Part shown: positions 11,884 to 24,491 of the stretch, one piece after another
Layout: every line of letters starts with the position of its first letter
Numbering within the stretch: position 1 is the first letter of the stretch
Assembly (NCBI GenBank): GCA_916048095.2
Contig: OU696593.1
Coordinates: 7,132,446-7,196,445, forward strand
Length of the DNA stretch: 64,000 nt
Source of the DNA: Sacculina carcini
Lineage: Eukaryota > Arthropoda > Thecostraca > Sacculinidae
Direction of reading: 5' to 3'
Made by a program: the position numbers and the translations under genes
Notes under the pieces: model-generated
What the model was told of the DNA's origin: nothing
Database searches by the model: none
The model's input: the letters and a program-made list of their open reading frames with translations, nothing else

Positions 11884-14800
11884 GGACGCCAACACAGGGT
11901 TTTATCAGTGAGTACCAGGTGAAGCGTCATATTGTCACAATCGTATGTCATATCAGTATGAGTGATGCCATATTGTCACAATCGTATGTCATATCAGTAT
12001 GAGTGATGCCATATTAACACAATTATATCAGACTAATGTGTGTATTAATGTACTATCAGCACAGCATATCAAGTGTCTGTTTGCTTGTCTGTGTGCCTAC
12101 TTAGTGCCTGTCCGTGTTGTCACACTTTTGTACTTTTAATATTTTGCTTGAAGTACTTTACAAGGATTTTACAAATACGTGTGTACTTTTAAGTTTAGCT
12201 GTGATGTTTAACTCGAAGAAATTGTGTATCTTTGTAGCTTAATTATCTTAAGGTTGTCTAATTGTATGAATTTGCTCAAAGTTTTACAACATGATAAACT
12301 TTCTCCTAGTTGTTTGTCTCCAAGTTGATTTTGTTCTAGTTGTGTTGGCTTCTCTGCAGCTGGAAGCACGGTTTATTATTGCATTTATATATATGGTATA
12401 CATCTGTGTTGTTGCCGTGTTAGATGCACTGTGTGAAGAAGCACGTGTCAGCTTGTGAAATACGGGCCACTTATTTCACTTCTTGCGCTCTTATACTGCA
12501 GTTGCACTGTTCTACAGCCAGCCATCAATCAGGGGGGTTGAGGGCAGTGGGATGGGGGGGTCGAGTTCTCCTGCTCGTGGTCGAATCCGTCAATACTGTT
12601 GCCATGGCAACGTGGTGGCCAATAGTGTCGGGCGACGACGTGTCGGCCATGTTAGAAGATAATTCGTCGGTGCCGCCTTTGTACAAATTTTCCATATTTT
12701 ATTGTTTATTTTTCACGTGTATTCTGTTTCCTGCGGAGTAGCTTGCAAAATGTTGCGTTGACATTTTGTACGTATATTATTAGATACTGTTAGATGTATT
12801 CACTCTGTATTATATATATGAATTGCCTGATCGACAGGCTTTAGGAAGACTCATAAAGACCGAGTTTTTTAGAGAACATTTTGTGTTGAAATTACATTAC
12901 ACTTATATATACTTACACTTATTATAAACAGATCCATATTGATGACATTTGCATAAAAGTGTAATATATCCCCCGCTGTATACATGAATTGTTTTATGAG
13001 CATGTTTTTATATACGTGCTTTTACGTGCGAAAAACTAGCAATAATACAAATTGCTATATTTTTTATCACGTGCTGATATCAGTGCAGGACTCAGTGCTA
13101 CCACGTTTTTATAACTATTCATGTTCTGTATCTTATTACCTTCTCACTGCGCTAAATATTTACTCAGGAACATTACCTTTTTCAATGTATATTTCATGCT
13201 TACTACCTGCTAATACACTCTCCTGAATAACAGATAGTGGTGAGTATCAGTAATGTTTACGAACAAGTAATGTTTACGAACAAGTAGTATTTACGAACAA
13301 GTAGTATTTACGAACAAGTAATGTTTACGAACAAGACATTCACTGAAATTTCAACCAACACTTGCTGTCTACTTGTACAATTAAAACTCCCATTTCTATG
13401 ATGTTCGGTGCTCGTGTTTTGCTTTGTGACAAATCATTTGCTTAAATTATTTCGTTGTAAAACTAACGTCATATATAATTGATCCGTCACACAATATTGC
13501 AAAGCGGAGGTGTTATTACAACATAATCACCTACAAATACAATTCGGTGCACACAAAAATACAAACCACTTAGGAATTATTAGTGTAAAAATAACAGAAG
13601 ACAGATAATATTAACAATAACAATGGCCTGTATTAATTGATGATTCCTGGATGATCAGCAAACTCGTGCATTTCTTGACATTTTCTAGTTGCGAAAATCT
13701 TTACTAGCTGCGGGCAAAAAGCTCCATTGCTCAATGAAATACATTGAAGCAAATGATGCATAATTTATCATTTAAAAAATGCAAAAATTAAGATTAGATG
13801 ATTTTTTGAGATAGAATAATTCAAAAATTGTTCATCTTTTTGGCGGGTTTATATATTTTTGTAAAGCTCCAATTTAAGGTTGATATGCGCTTGAGAACAA
13901 ACTGAGCTGCAAAAAATACTCCGGAAATCAGGTAGACCATCAGGTAATAATTTTATGAGTTTATTTCACTCAAATAAGCTGGTAGCAGTTTAGCAATTGT
14001 GTTTTGAACTTCTGCAAATGTGATATTTATAGTGGCTGGTGGAGAGAGGAGCATTCATGCACATACAGTGTGTGGGACGGTGTGAGAGTGCCAGTGGGGT
14101 GATGGTAATGGTGTGGAGTATTGACAGCAGGCGGCCCGCATTTTCCCGTCTGACAGTCAGGGGAGACATGCAGTCAAAATGGCGGCGCCGCCATCATTAC
14201 CACGCGCTCACAAGCAGAACCGCTGGCACGGGCCGCCTCACAGTCAAATTGAACCGTGCGTTGTCTAGCGAAGCAATCAAGAAAAAGGCATAGCAAGATG
14301 CAGTGGAAATGAACGGGACAAATAAATCAACGCCTTGTCGCTGCCAGTGAATGATTGTTGTGAATATCTCTGTGATTAACTGCATTAACAGATACAGCTT
14401 GAACGAGGGATTTACAAATATCAACATTTCTTCACAGGAGACATCGTTCCTATTATATAAGTTTTTCTATCTTCTAACTAAGCTCAATTGAAAAACATTT
14501 TAATTTGTTGCTATTATGAATAACAGGAATATTATTATTTATTTCGAGACAGGACAAATTATCCAGCTAAATTTGAACTGAGCAAACATAAACGAATGTG
14601 TTATAATAATTAATAATAAATCAGCAGCAATCATGCGTAATCATAATGCGCATATAATGTTGTATGCGTATATTCGTCTAACGAGCAAATAATGTCCCTA
14701 CTGCCACAAATTATTGTCATGTGCCTAAATATATCAATGTGTAAATTTACGATTGACGACTGTAATTATAATATAAATGCGTAATCCGCGAAAATTAATT

Positions 14801-15090
14801 TGAACTGACGTAGAATAAGCTCATTATGAGGACCAAGATTGAATCATATATCTGTATTGTTTCATTAAGGTGACGACCTCTGTGGTGACTAATTAATCAT
14901 ATTGCTTTTATATTTGCCATGAAACATGGACTGGAATAGTCACGAGCCATAATTGATTATTAAATGCACGTTCAGCATCCATGACATTCAATGAACATCT
15001 TATAATGTTGTTTAGCTGAAGACGTCAACCTTGTCTTAATTATTTCTAAACTGTGACACGACACAGGGAGTGTTGGCGATGGAGTTTGAA
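11884..15090. other. Long stretch without a recognised gene
   Basis: There are short direct repeats at 11920-12010 (TCGTATGTCATATCAGTATGAGTGATGCCATATT, twice) and 13240-13340 (ACGAACAAGTAGTATTT, about 5 copies). A GC-richer island lies at about 14040-14290 with the palindrome ATGGCGGCGCCGCCAT at 14179-14194. The open frames at 12424 and 14039 match nothing I recognise. Confidence 0.5.
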
Positions 15091-15095
15091 AGTTC

Positions 15096-15135
15096 TGTGA
15101 CTGTTATCACTGTGATCACAGTGATAACAGTCACA
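15096..15135. repeat. Perfect 40-bp palindrome
   Basis: The left arm TGTGACTGTTATCACTGTGA reads as the exact reverse complement of the right arm, with no spacer. It is followed by short GTGTGTGATCA repeats (15140-15200), which probably share an origin with the arms. Confidence 0.95.
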
Positions 15136-15382
15136 CGCAGTGATCAGAGTGTGTGTGATCAGTGTGTGTGATCAGTGTGTGTGATCAGTGTGTGTGAGAA
15201 GTGTGTGTGCCTGGGTGCTTGTCCTGTGTGTGTGTGAGTGTGTATGTGTGTGTACGTGTGTGTGTGCTTGTGCATTGCCCTAGAGACCCTCTAGGTGTAG
15301 GGCGCTATATAAATATCTACCTAATGTAATGTAAAATGTGTGTGTGTGCTGTTGTGTTTTCTTTGTGAAGGCGATACAATTT

Positions 15383-16110
15383 CTACTCGTTAATTGATCG
15401 CACTTTCATTATTTTATGAATAATATTTAAGATGCGGTTGATCAGACCAGTTTCTTGAAGAATTATGCACAAATGTCGTCGCACGAAGCGATGCATGTCA
15501 GGGCTCATATTGGTGCCACCAAGCAGCATTGAAATAATGATGTTTCGTATACCACGTGGTTGAAGTTTGGTCATGAGGAGCAGCTGCCGGCTGTCAGCGT
15601 ACTTGCAACACTGAAGAAGTACGTGATCGACAGTCTCGTCTTCTGCGCAGTGCGGGCATGCTGCATTCGTGATGAGCTTGAGACGCGTCATATGCTGGTT
15701 TAGTTTGGTATGTCCAGATCGGAGTCGGAAGAGTGACACATTGAGATGCCGATTAGTGCATTTGGTCAGCTGCCGAATGGAGTTGGTAACACGCTGTGTC
15801 GACGATGAATCTTGTGAGAGCAGTTGTTGCAGGTGTTGCCGCCACTCTGTGTTGATGAAATGTGCTACTGCGTCACTGAGGTCTGCATGCGACGGTATCC
15901 ACTGGAGATGGATTCGGCAGAGTGACTCATTCAATATGGAAATATGTCTATCTATCATGCTTATTGGACGTTGATGTTTTTTTGGCTGAGGCTGGCCGAT
16001 GAGATCGAGACATGATTTCAAGTCAGTGTAAAAGACGACGTTTTCTGATGATGTGAGATGGTTATGAATGTACTGGAGAGGTTGATGAATGGTAAATGGT
16101 GAATGATGGG
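15383..16110 (-). mobile_element. 3' end of a non-LTR retrotransposon with RNase H domain
   Basis: On the minus strand an open frame runs from about 16110 to a stop at 15383. It contains RNase H-like motifs (NVVFYTDLKSCL, then HLQWIPSHADLSDAVAHF), followed by the zinc-knuckle tail typical of LINE polyproteins (CPHCAEDETVDHVLLQC). Only the C-terminal part is present and the reverse transcriptase is missing, so this is a 5'-truncated copy. The 728-bp fragment is intact in frame, which suggests a fairly recent insertion. RNase H places it near the I/R1/LOA type clades by general family knowledge. Confidence 0.85.
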
Positions 16111-16140
16111 TGGTGTGTGTGTGTGTGTTTGTGTGTTTGT

Positions 16141-16468
16141 GGACTCCGTGGTGTAGTGGTTAGCATACCCGCCTCACAAGTGGGGGATCCGTGGTTCGGA
16201 ATCCGGCGAGCATAATTTCTTGGGAGAATTCTATAATCCAACAGCCCCTGTCCACCCAGCAGTAAATGGGTACTAGATATAAGTCATGAGTTGTGTCATG
16301 CATTCTGGGGAGGTGGCACTCTCTAATACGCCTTCCGTCCTTGTGGCCCAATGCGTGGAGAGGGTTGGTTCTGCGGTGGCAGCGAGCTGCACGGGGCACA
16401 CCTGTGGGTTCATAAGCTTCGACTTGTTTCCGTGTAGCAGCTGCCACTTAGATCTTTAACCTTCAACC
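16141..16468 (+). mobile_element. tRNA-Val-derived SINE, copy 1
   Basis: The head resembles tRNA-Val(CAC). Box A is TGGTGTAGTGG. The anticodon arm CCCGC-CTCACAA-GTGGG has CAC in its loop. Box B is GGTTCGGAATCC, with one inserted G. A tRNA-unrelated body of about 230 bp follows and ends at CAGCTGCCACTTAGATCTTTAACC, next to a TG tract. Related copies lie at 48556-48887 (minus strand) and 54060-54155 (internally deleted). Confidence 0.9.
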
Positions 16469-16562
16469 TTTGTGTATGTGTGTGTGTGCTTACGTGTTTG
16501 TGTGTGTGTGCTTGTGTGTGTATATGTCTGCTGGTGTGTGTTTGTGTGTGTGTGTGTCTTTG

Positions 16563-16603
<41 letters not shown>

Positions 16604-16605
16604 GA
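16469..16605. repeat. TG-rich microsatellite after SINE copy 1
   Basis: Interrupted TG tract directly following the SINE 3' end. Confidence 0.9.
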
Positions 16606-17308
16606 GCAAGGAAGACAGGCTGATTTACTTGACGAAGTCGGGATACTGAACACCACAGGCAACATAGAGACACTCATCGAACCATTTGCCTGTGAAGTAT
16701 CATAAGAGAATTCACAAACCACCTCGGCCAAAACAGTCACAAAATTAGGCTACTACTGAGTGGACCGAGTTGCTTGCAGCACAGACATCAAGGCCAAGCG
16801 ATGTGTCGTGATTAGCTGCAGCCAATGAGGACCAAGCAGAGCTTGACATCACGAATGACACGATTGGGTGAACCAAACCGCTGGACCCCTCAATCACTGA
16901 CTCACCTATCCCCGGTGGTTAAATCGAGCCCAGGTTAAGAGCTACTGCACTAGCTTATCAATGCAGTCCACGTAAGCCTAATTGATGGTTGAAGGCGAGT
17001 CGAAATGGATCGACAACATTCCAGTATAAAATATTTCAGCCGTCATTCGAGCACACCTCAATGACGAATATGCGCCGGAATAATTTATCATTTTATCTCG
17101 CAGTGAGAGCGCATAAAACGTGCGACGACCGTTGAGACATGATTTACATAGCCAGTGAGCAAATACCCGCCACAACAACGAGCGTACCTCGCTTCAAACA
17201 CAATACCATGCTCCATATGCAAACATGCCAGCACACATGCATTCCTACATGTTTAATCATGTAAAACTTCTCGTGATCTTGAATTCGCCAACACACGCTG
17301 ACACACTG

Positions 17309-17310
<2 letters not shown>

Positions 17311-17379
<69 letters not shown>

Positions 17380-17531
17380 TACACTGTATTCAGTGATGCA
17401 AGCAGCGGCTCATTTGCATGAACGCTGGTTCGCGACGACGACGACGCTGCTGCACATTCCACCAGATGTTCAACTCTTTCCTCCCCACAAACCAAATGAC
17501 ATGCGTATCACACACACACACACACACACAT

Positions 17532-17594
<63 letters not shown>

Positions 17595-17602
17595 CACACA
17601 CA
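17311..17602. repeat. Two long (CA)n tracts
   Basis: CA tracts at 17311-17371 and 17509-17611, separated by about 135 bp of unique DNA. A further short tract lies at 17837-17865. They create long HTHTHT/VCVCVC open frames that are not genes. Confidence 0.95.
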
Positions 17603-17835
17603 CACACATGCACACAAGAGTGTTGGCGCAAATTTACAAATATATACACCTTTTATCAATATTCAAATCAGCCTGGTGTCCATTATGACAGATGCACGTT
17701 CTGCCAACACTCGCATGAATACGCCTGTATTGACTGCCAGTGTGCGAGTGCGAATGTATTGATGGCAGGGGCAAATAATACATCGGAATTCGTACATTCG
17801 CGCACTGTATCAACACTGACACAGGCGCACAGGTG

Positions 17836-17867
<32 letters not shown>

Positions 17868-17989
17868 ATATAAGCGTTTATGCAACGCGAGCGGAGATGC
17901 TAAATACATGCAGGCATTCCATTAACCCATTCACTGTGACATGCTCTCGCATTCGCTTATGCGTCTGTGCGTCTGTGCATGCGTGAGTG

Positions 17990-18055
17990 CATGTGTCAGT
18001 AGTGTGTCAGTGAGTGTGTCAGTAGTGTGTCAGTAGTGTGTCAGTAGTGTGTAGG
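17990..18055. repeat. Short GTGTCAGTA tandem repeats
   Basis: About five imperfect copies of a 12-bp motif around TCAGTAGTGTG. Confidence 0.8.
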
Positions 18056-18233
18056 ACGGTATGAGACGACTGAGAGCAGCCAGCAGTAGCCTTAATGTGA
18101 ACCACGACGAGATGCAGCCAGTAAGTGGAGCCAATTAACAGCAGCTGTCGTGATCGCAACTTGATCTCAATCCGCACCACTCTCGTCTCCTCACGGCCAC
18201 GCTCTTTTTCTGCTCCTGTGAAAGGGTGCTCGT

Positions 18234-18535
<302 letters not shown>

Positions 18536-18989
18536 GTGTCGCTCGTGCGCGCATGTTAATGACGGCTGTTTCCGTTGTTTTTTGCATATACATTAGTTAA
18601 CGGCAGACGCGACTCGGAACATCTGAGCTCGCCACATAATCACGTGATCACTCATCGTCATGTTACTGTGCTGCACGTAATACCGAATCCAGGATCATAA
18701 AGAATATAATTATAAAGAATCATCATTTACATCATATATGATCATATATCATCATATATGATCATCATTTTCAATTTGTCCAATTATACAATTTTTCTCA
18801 CTAGAATAACCAACTGCAAACTCGGGTATTTCCTGCTGCTTGCGTTTTAACGTACCAAGTTACAATTTTGATTTTATTTGGACTGATTAACTAATTAACT
18901 AATTCGCTTTTGACTGATTCACTTGTTACTTGTAGTTGTTGTTGTTGTGGGGACGTTGTGTTCCGTTGTAGTGCAACACTCCATACGTC

Positions 18990-19515
18990 CCCCGCGATCA
19001 CTTAATCAACATGAATATTGCATGTTGACCTCTTGATTGAATAGATCATACACGATTTCTTGAATAGATACGTTTTCAGTCTCTTCTTGAAAATATTCAC
19101 ATTTGTTGACATCTTGACTGTGGTCGGCAGCTTGATGAAAATGCATGTAGCAATTCTGTCAAATGCTCTTTTTCCATGTTCTTTGCAATATCGCTTTTCA
19201 CATATTCGCTGATATTGTTCACTAATTCGAAGAACTAAATCTGTGTCCACTTGAAAAATTTCCACTATGTTTTTGACAAATACTGGTCTTGCGAATTTCA
19301 AAGCTTGATATACAAGCCCGCATTGCTTAAACTTTATTCGGGCTGTCACCGGTAACCATTGCAATTTGATCAGCACAGGCGTAATCAGGCGAGCTCTCAA
19401 TTTTGCTCCATCAATCAGTCTTGCTGTTCATGATCAACTGTAATGTTTTCAATTCACAATTTGGAAGACTATAATACAGACAGTTGCAATAATCATAAGA
19501 CAGTTGCAATAATCA
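18990..19515 (-). mobile_element. CR1-like LINE 3' fragment, frameshifted
   Basis: Minus strand. The first part reads DYCNCLYYSLPNCELKTLQ, matching the DYCN...LP...LQ..QN motif near the C-terminal end of CR1-type reverse transcriptases. After a frameshift near 19425 it continues ARLIDGAKLRARLITPVLIK, LQWLPVTARIKFK and finally FKKRLKTYLFKK, the typical CR1 C-terminus. The frame ends at 19002. An 18-20-bp direct duplication (GACAGTTGCAATAATCA) lies at its 5' edge, next to the fold-back element at 19521. Confidence 0.85.
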
Positions 19516-19520
19516 ATTTT

Positions 19521-20468
19521 GTCTTTTAGGGTGGCTTATTAGTGTCATCTGCTGGCAAAAATTTGAACTATGCGTTGGCAGCTATTTCCGCCTATAATTT
19601 GGCGCATTTTGTCCTTTTGCGCTCCATTTGTCCGTTTTTCTTTTCGGTTGATGTTTGTGTTTATTTTCTGTGTACGAGTGTTAAAAACTCCGTTTCTGTG
19701 CAAATCTATTTGTGTTACGCTTGTTGGAAGTTATTTGGTTGGTTAATTGCACGTTTTCTCTGTTTTTTGGTTTTATTGTATTCATTTGGTTGTCTATTTG
19801 TACTTTTTTACGTTGTTTTGTGTATTTTTGTGTACCGTTACCAAATGCATGTGTATTTGCTTCCTCTTGTTGGGAGTTATTTGCACTTTATGTTTTTCAA
19901 GTTATTTTGCATTTCTGTATGCCCTTCCCCAGTTACTATTTTCCGCTACTAAATGGGCGACGTTTTTTTGCCTGTGTTTCTGGTGTTAGATATGATCGAT
20001 TTCATCGGGTCTGGTGGTGGTGGTATTTGTATAGAGTTGCATAGAAATTATTGGAGGGTAAAAAACAGAGGGAAAGGCACACAGAAATAAAAAGTGCAAA
20101 TGACCAGCCAAAAAACCAAACAACTCCCTGAAGACAGAAAACAAATACGCGTGCATATAAATTATTAGAGGGTAAACACATACATAGGGAAAGGCACACA
20201 ATTAAAAGGAGAAAAGTGCAAATAACCAACCAAATGAATACAATAAAACCGAAAACAGAAAAAACGTGCAAATAACCAACCTAATAACTCCCAACAAGCG
20301 AAAAACAAATAGGTGTGCACAGAGACTGGTGGATATTGCATGTTTTACGAAAAAACGGACTAACGGAGCGAAAATCGACAAAATGCGCCAAATTATAGGC
20401 TGAAAAGGTTGACAGCTTGTAGTGCAATATTTGCCGACAGATGTCACTAATAAAACACCCTAAAAGAC
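19521..20468. mobile_element. Fold-back (long inverted repeat) element, about 0.95 kb
   Basis: The left end GTCTTTTAGGGTGGCTTATT...GTCATCTG and the right end CAGATGTCAC...CACCCTAAAAGAC are reverse complements. Internal blocks also mirror each other: the GGCGCATTTTGTC region on the left and GACAAAATGCGCC on the right, plus several AAGTTATTTGGTTGG-type blocks matching CCAACCAAATAACTT-type blocks. There is no transposase. The arms carry several copies of a TGCAAATAACC subrepeat. TCAATTTT occurs on both outer flanks (19513-19520 and 20477-20484) and might be a target duplication, but the ends are then asymmetric. Confidence 0.85.
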
Positions 20469-21275
20469 AAGTCAACCGTCAATTTTACTGATCACATGGT
20501 TATGAATCAACATTTTTGTTGTGTCCTTGTCTATATACCTTCTCACAAAAGCTTTATTACGCAAGTGATACACAGCTATTCTTGTACACAATTACACAAA
20601 ATATTGTTCATATCAACAATTTATGAGCTCCAAATAAATATTATGAGTTTTTCATGCACTAAAAAATACGAGTGCAGTTATTCATGGTATGCATGGTGAT
20701 ATAGTATTTTCATTTATCTTATGCTATTGATGTACGAATTAAAGCGCGTGCGGGACGATAGTGGTGCAATATCGAGCCGAGAACTCAAACTTTCCGTGTA
20801 TAAACGAATATAATGTGAGGATTTTTGTTTCAAAAACACAATTTAATATTGGATTCAACTTGCTCCTGAGCTACTGCACGAGTGAGGTTATAATGTGTCA
20901 ACTTTTTGAGCGATAATTGCGTATTTAGCTCACTTGTTTTATTGCACTACCGTAATTTTCAACCTCAATATTTCACAGGAGAGGAGAAAATCGCTTGCAT
21001 GTTTTTGTTCTTGAAATCAAAGCTGTAGCTATTTGTTGTTTCGCCTTCATGTCATTATTAGTAATTTTGTGTATCGAAACTGTTATGTGGTTGCTACTGT
21101 TTTGCTATAGTTGTATGAATTAGGTAAGATATGAGAAATTGGGGATGGGGAAGGGCCACAATAGAGAATTATTGGCTACCACTACTGTGCTCCAGGCTTA
21201 AATCAACGTCATATCGCTATAATCTGTGAATGTACACATGAAAATTACATTAATGTAGAAAGTGCGATGTGTTTG
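20469..21275. other. Gene-free AT-rich stretch
   Basis: I see no recognisable gene or element here. It could contain the undetected 5' end of BBS4. Confidence 0.4.
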
Positions 21276-21276
21276 G

Positions 21277-21505
21277 GGCTCAGCATGATGAATCATCTTA
21301 TACAGCGGTATTAACATGATGAATCATCTTATTCAGAGGTATTATCATGATGAATCATCTTATACAGCGGTATTAACATGATGAATCGTCTTATACAGCG
21401 GTATTAGCATGATGAATCATCTTATACAGCGGTATTAACATGATGAATCATCTTATTCAGCGGTATTAACATGATGAATCATCTTATACAGCGGTATCAC
21501 CATGA
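21277..21505. repeat. 31-bp minisatellite, about 7 copies
   Basis: Units of the type ACATGATGAATCATCTTATA followed by CAGCGGTATTA. ATGATGAATCATC is nearly self-complementary. Confidence 0.95.
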
Positions 21506-22025
21506 TGAAGTGTTCTATCAAAGCTCGCTACTTCAGCAGTATTCTGACCATCACCGGCCCATTAGAGTACAACAATTTTGAGCTGTTGTTTTGTGTGACA
21601 GACAGTCATTGAATGAGTCTGATTGTTAATGAGCCAAAATGCTGGTGTAATTGTGGATGAACTGATGATGAATTCCACTGATGAAGCCAGCGATGTTCGG
21701 CTCGCCGATCATCAACTGGGCCACACGTCTACTATCTCTCGTATCAGAGGTTCGTGCTGTCAATATCCAGGTGTATGGTTGAGGCAGGCCTCACACAAGT
21801 CTGTTAACGCCTGTGCGATATTGTTTTTGATTAACTGATTGCTGCTTCTGGCTGTTTGGATGATGTGTTGTTTTCGTTCTTGTTATGCCATGGTTCAATT
21901 GATAATTAGTGCAGCAAATATTCACTTGAATGTGCTGATATCTGGCGAGTTGTAGTCGAGTGGCAGCTAATATCATATATTTGTTAGTGGTGGCAGTTAT
22001 GTTGATATAGATGATGTTGATATAG

Positions 22026-24141
22026 ATGTCGCCCTTGTGCCTCTGCAACACCGAAACTGGATGATTCACGCGTATTTCGTGCGTCAAAATTTCAACAAGT
22101 GCCAGACACTGATAAAACAGCACATGAATATGACGGGAGGACTTAGTGAACACGCTCTTCACGTGCAGGTGCAGGGTGGCCTGATGCAGTTGTCACGTGA
22201 TTATTCACGCATTTTCAGTCTCATTCACTCTGCGTTGTCGTTCAACCTGCCTGTCTGCCTCACTTACAGTACAGAATGCTTGCACTTTTAACTATCATGT
22301 TATACTGCCTGCCTGACTTACAGTACAGAATGCTTGCACTTTTAACTATCATGTTATACTGCCTGCCTGACTTACAGTACAGAATGCTTGCACTTTTAAC
22401 TATCATGTTATACTGCCTGCCTGACTTACAGTACAGAATGCTTGCACTTTTAACTATCATGTTATACTGCCTGCCTGACTTACAGTACAGAATGCTTGCA
22501 CTTTTAACTATCATGTTATACTGCCTGCCTCACTTACAGTACAGAATGCTTGCACTTTTAACTATCATGCTATACTGCCTGCCTGACTTACAGTACAGAA
22601 TGCTTGCACTTTTAACTATCATGTTATACTGTCTGCCTCACTTTCAGTACAGAATGCTTGCACTTTTAACTATCATGTTATACTGTCTGCCTCACTTTCA
22701 GTACAGAATGCTTGCACTTTTAACTATCATGTTATACTGCCTGCCTCACTTACAGTACAGAATGCTTGCACTTTTAACTATCATGTTATACTGCCTGCCT
22801 GACTTTCAGTACAGAATGCTTGCACTTTTAACTATCATGTTATACTGCCTGCCTGACTTTCAGTACAGAATGCTTGCACTTTTAACTATCATGCTATACT
22901 GCCTGCCTGACTTACAGTACAGAATGCTTGCACTTTTAACTATCATGCTATACTGGCGCGTGTCATTGCCCGGCCTTCTGATTTCAATAACTATATCTGC
23001 TATTATAGAATAAATATCCAATGCTCTTTTGTAATATTTCCAGTAATATAAGCCAGTGTATAAGCAGTTATCTTTGTTGTTACCAGTGTAATACTATGTT
23101 ACCAGTGTAATAATATGTTAACAGTGTAATAATATGTTACCAGTGTAATCATATGCTACCAGGGTAATACTGTTACCAGTGTAATAATATGTTACTAGCA
23201 TGGGCGTAAATCCTGGGGGGTTTGGGGGGTATATATACCCCCGAAAAATTGGCTGGGGGTATGAATATGCAATTATACCTCCCGTGAATTCTGCTGAGTT
23301 CAGTTCATTGGGTATATTATCATCAAAACCAGCATAGAAGAATTATATCACGCATTATACATTTAATTGAGGTATGTGTGTTGTAATTGAATAGGCTGAA
23401 AATAGTTGAGGGTCTCATACAATTGACCAACTGAGTCAACTTTGAACACTAATGTATGATGGCTGTCATCCCCCCGAGCCTCGACACAAATCTACGCCGA
23501 TGGTTACCAGTGTAATAATATTTGAAGTATCAAATTTCTGCTTGTATTTTACGAGCATGACGAAATTGGCGTTATTTCCTGATGGTTGCGGTGAGGCTGG
23601 CTTGATAAGTGCTATGTTGGTGCTATGTTGGTGCTATGTTGGTGCTATGTTGGTGCTATGTTGGTGCTATGTTGGTGCTATGTTGGTGCTATGTTGGTGC
23701 TATGTTGGTGGTTTTTGCTAGGCTTTGATGCTGCGTTCTGAAGGGAAACTGCAGCAGTCTCTGGAGACATTTCAGCGGTGTATTCAGCTCGATCCGGACA
23801 ACGTGCACAATTTGAAACAACTCGCTAAATCACTGTCAGTCATCACATACACTGACACACACTGACATACACACACTGACATAAACTGACACTAACATAC
23901 ACTGATACACTAACATACACTGACACACTCTAACATACACACACACACACACACTGACATACACTGACACTAACATACACTGACACACACTGACATACAC
24001 ACACACACACACACACTGACACACACTGATACACTAACATACACTGACACACACTGACACACACTGACACACACTGAGACACACACACACACTGACACAC
24101 ATACACTGACACACACTGACACACATACACTGACATACACT

Positions 24142-24183
<42 letters not shown>

Positions 24184-24243
24184 CATACACACTAACATAC
24201 ACACTAACATACACTGACACACACTGATACACTAACATACACT

Positions 24244-24319
<76 letters not shown>

Positions 24320-24439
24320 CATACACACTAACATACACACTAACATACACTGACACACACTGATATACTAACATACACTGACACACATACACTGACATAC
24401 ACTGACACACACACTGACACACATACACTAACATACACT

Positions 24440-24491
<52 letters not shown>

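Noticed and set aside
12424..12741. 105-codon frame with hydrophobic C-terminus
   Set aside because: No recognisable domain, no splice or start context, biased composition.
16141..16215. A genuine tRNA-Val gene
   Set aside because: Box B has an inserted base, there is no acceptor stem pairing or terminator, and the sequence continues into a shared SINE body found at two other places.
17225..17986. 253-codon open frame rich in HTHTHT
   Set aside because: Purely a product of CA microsatellites; no domain and poor sequence outside the repeats.
22276..23013. 245-codon repeat protein (18-residue periodicity)
   Set aside because: Arises from a 54-bp intronic array open in both strands, inside a BBS4 intron.
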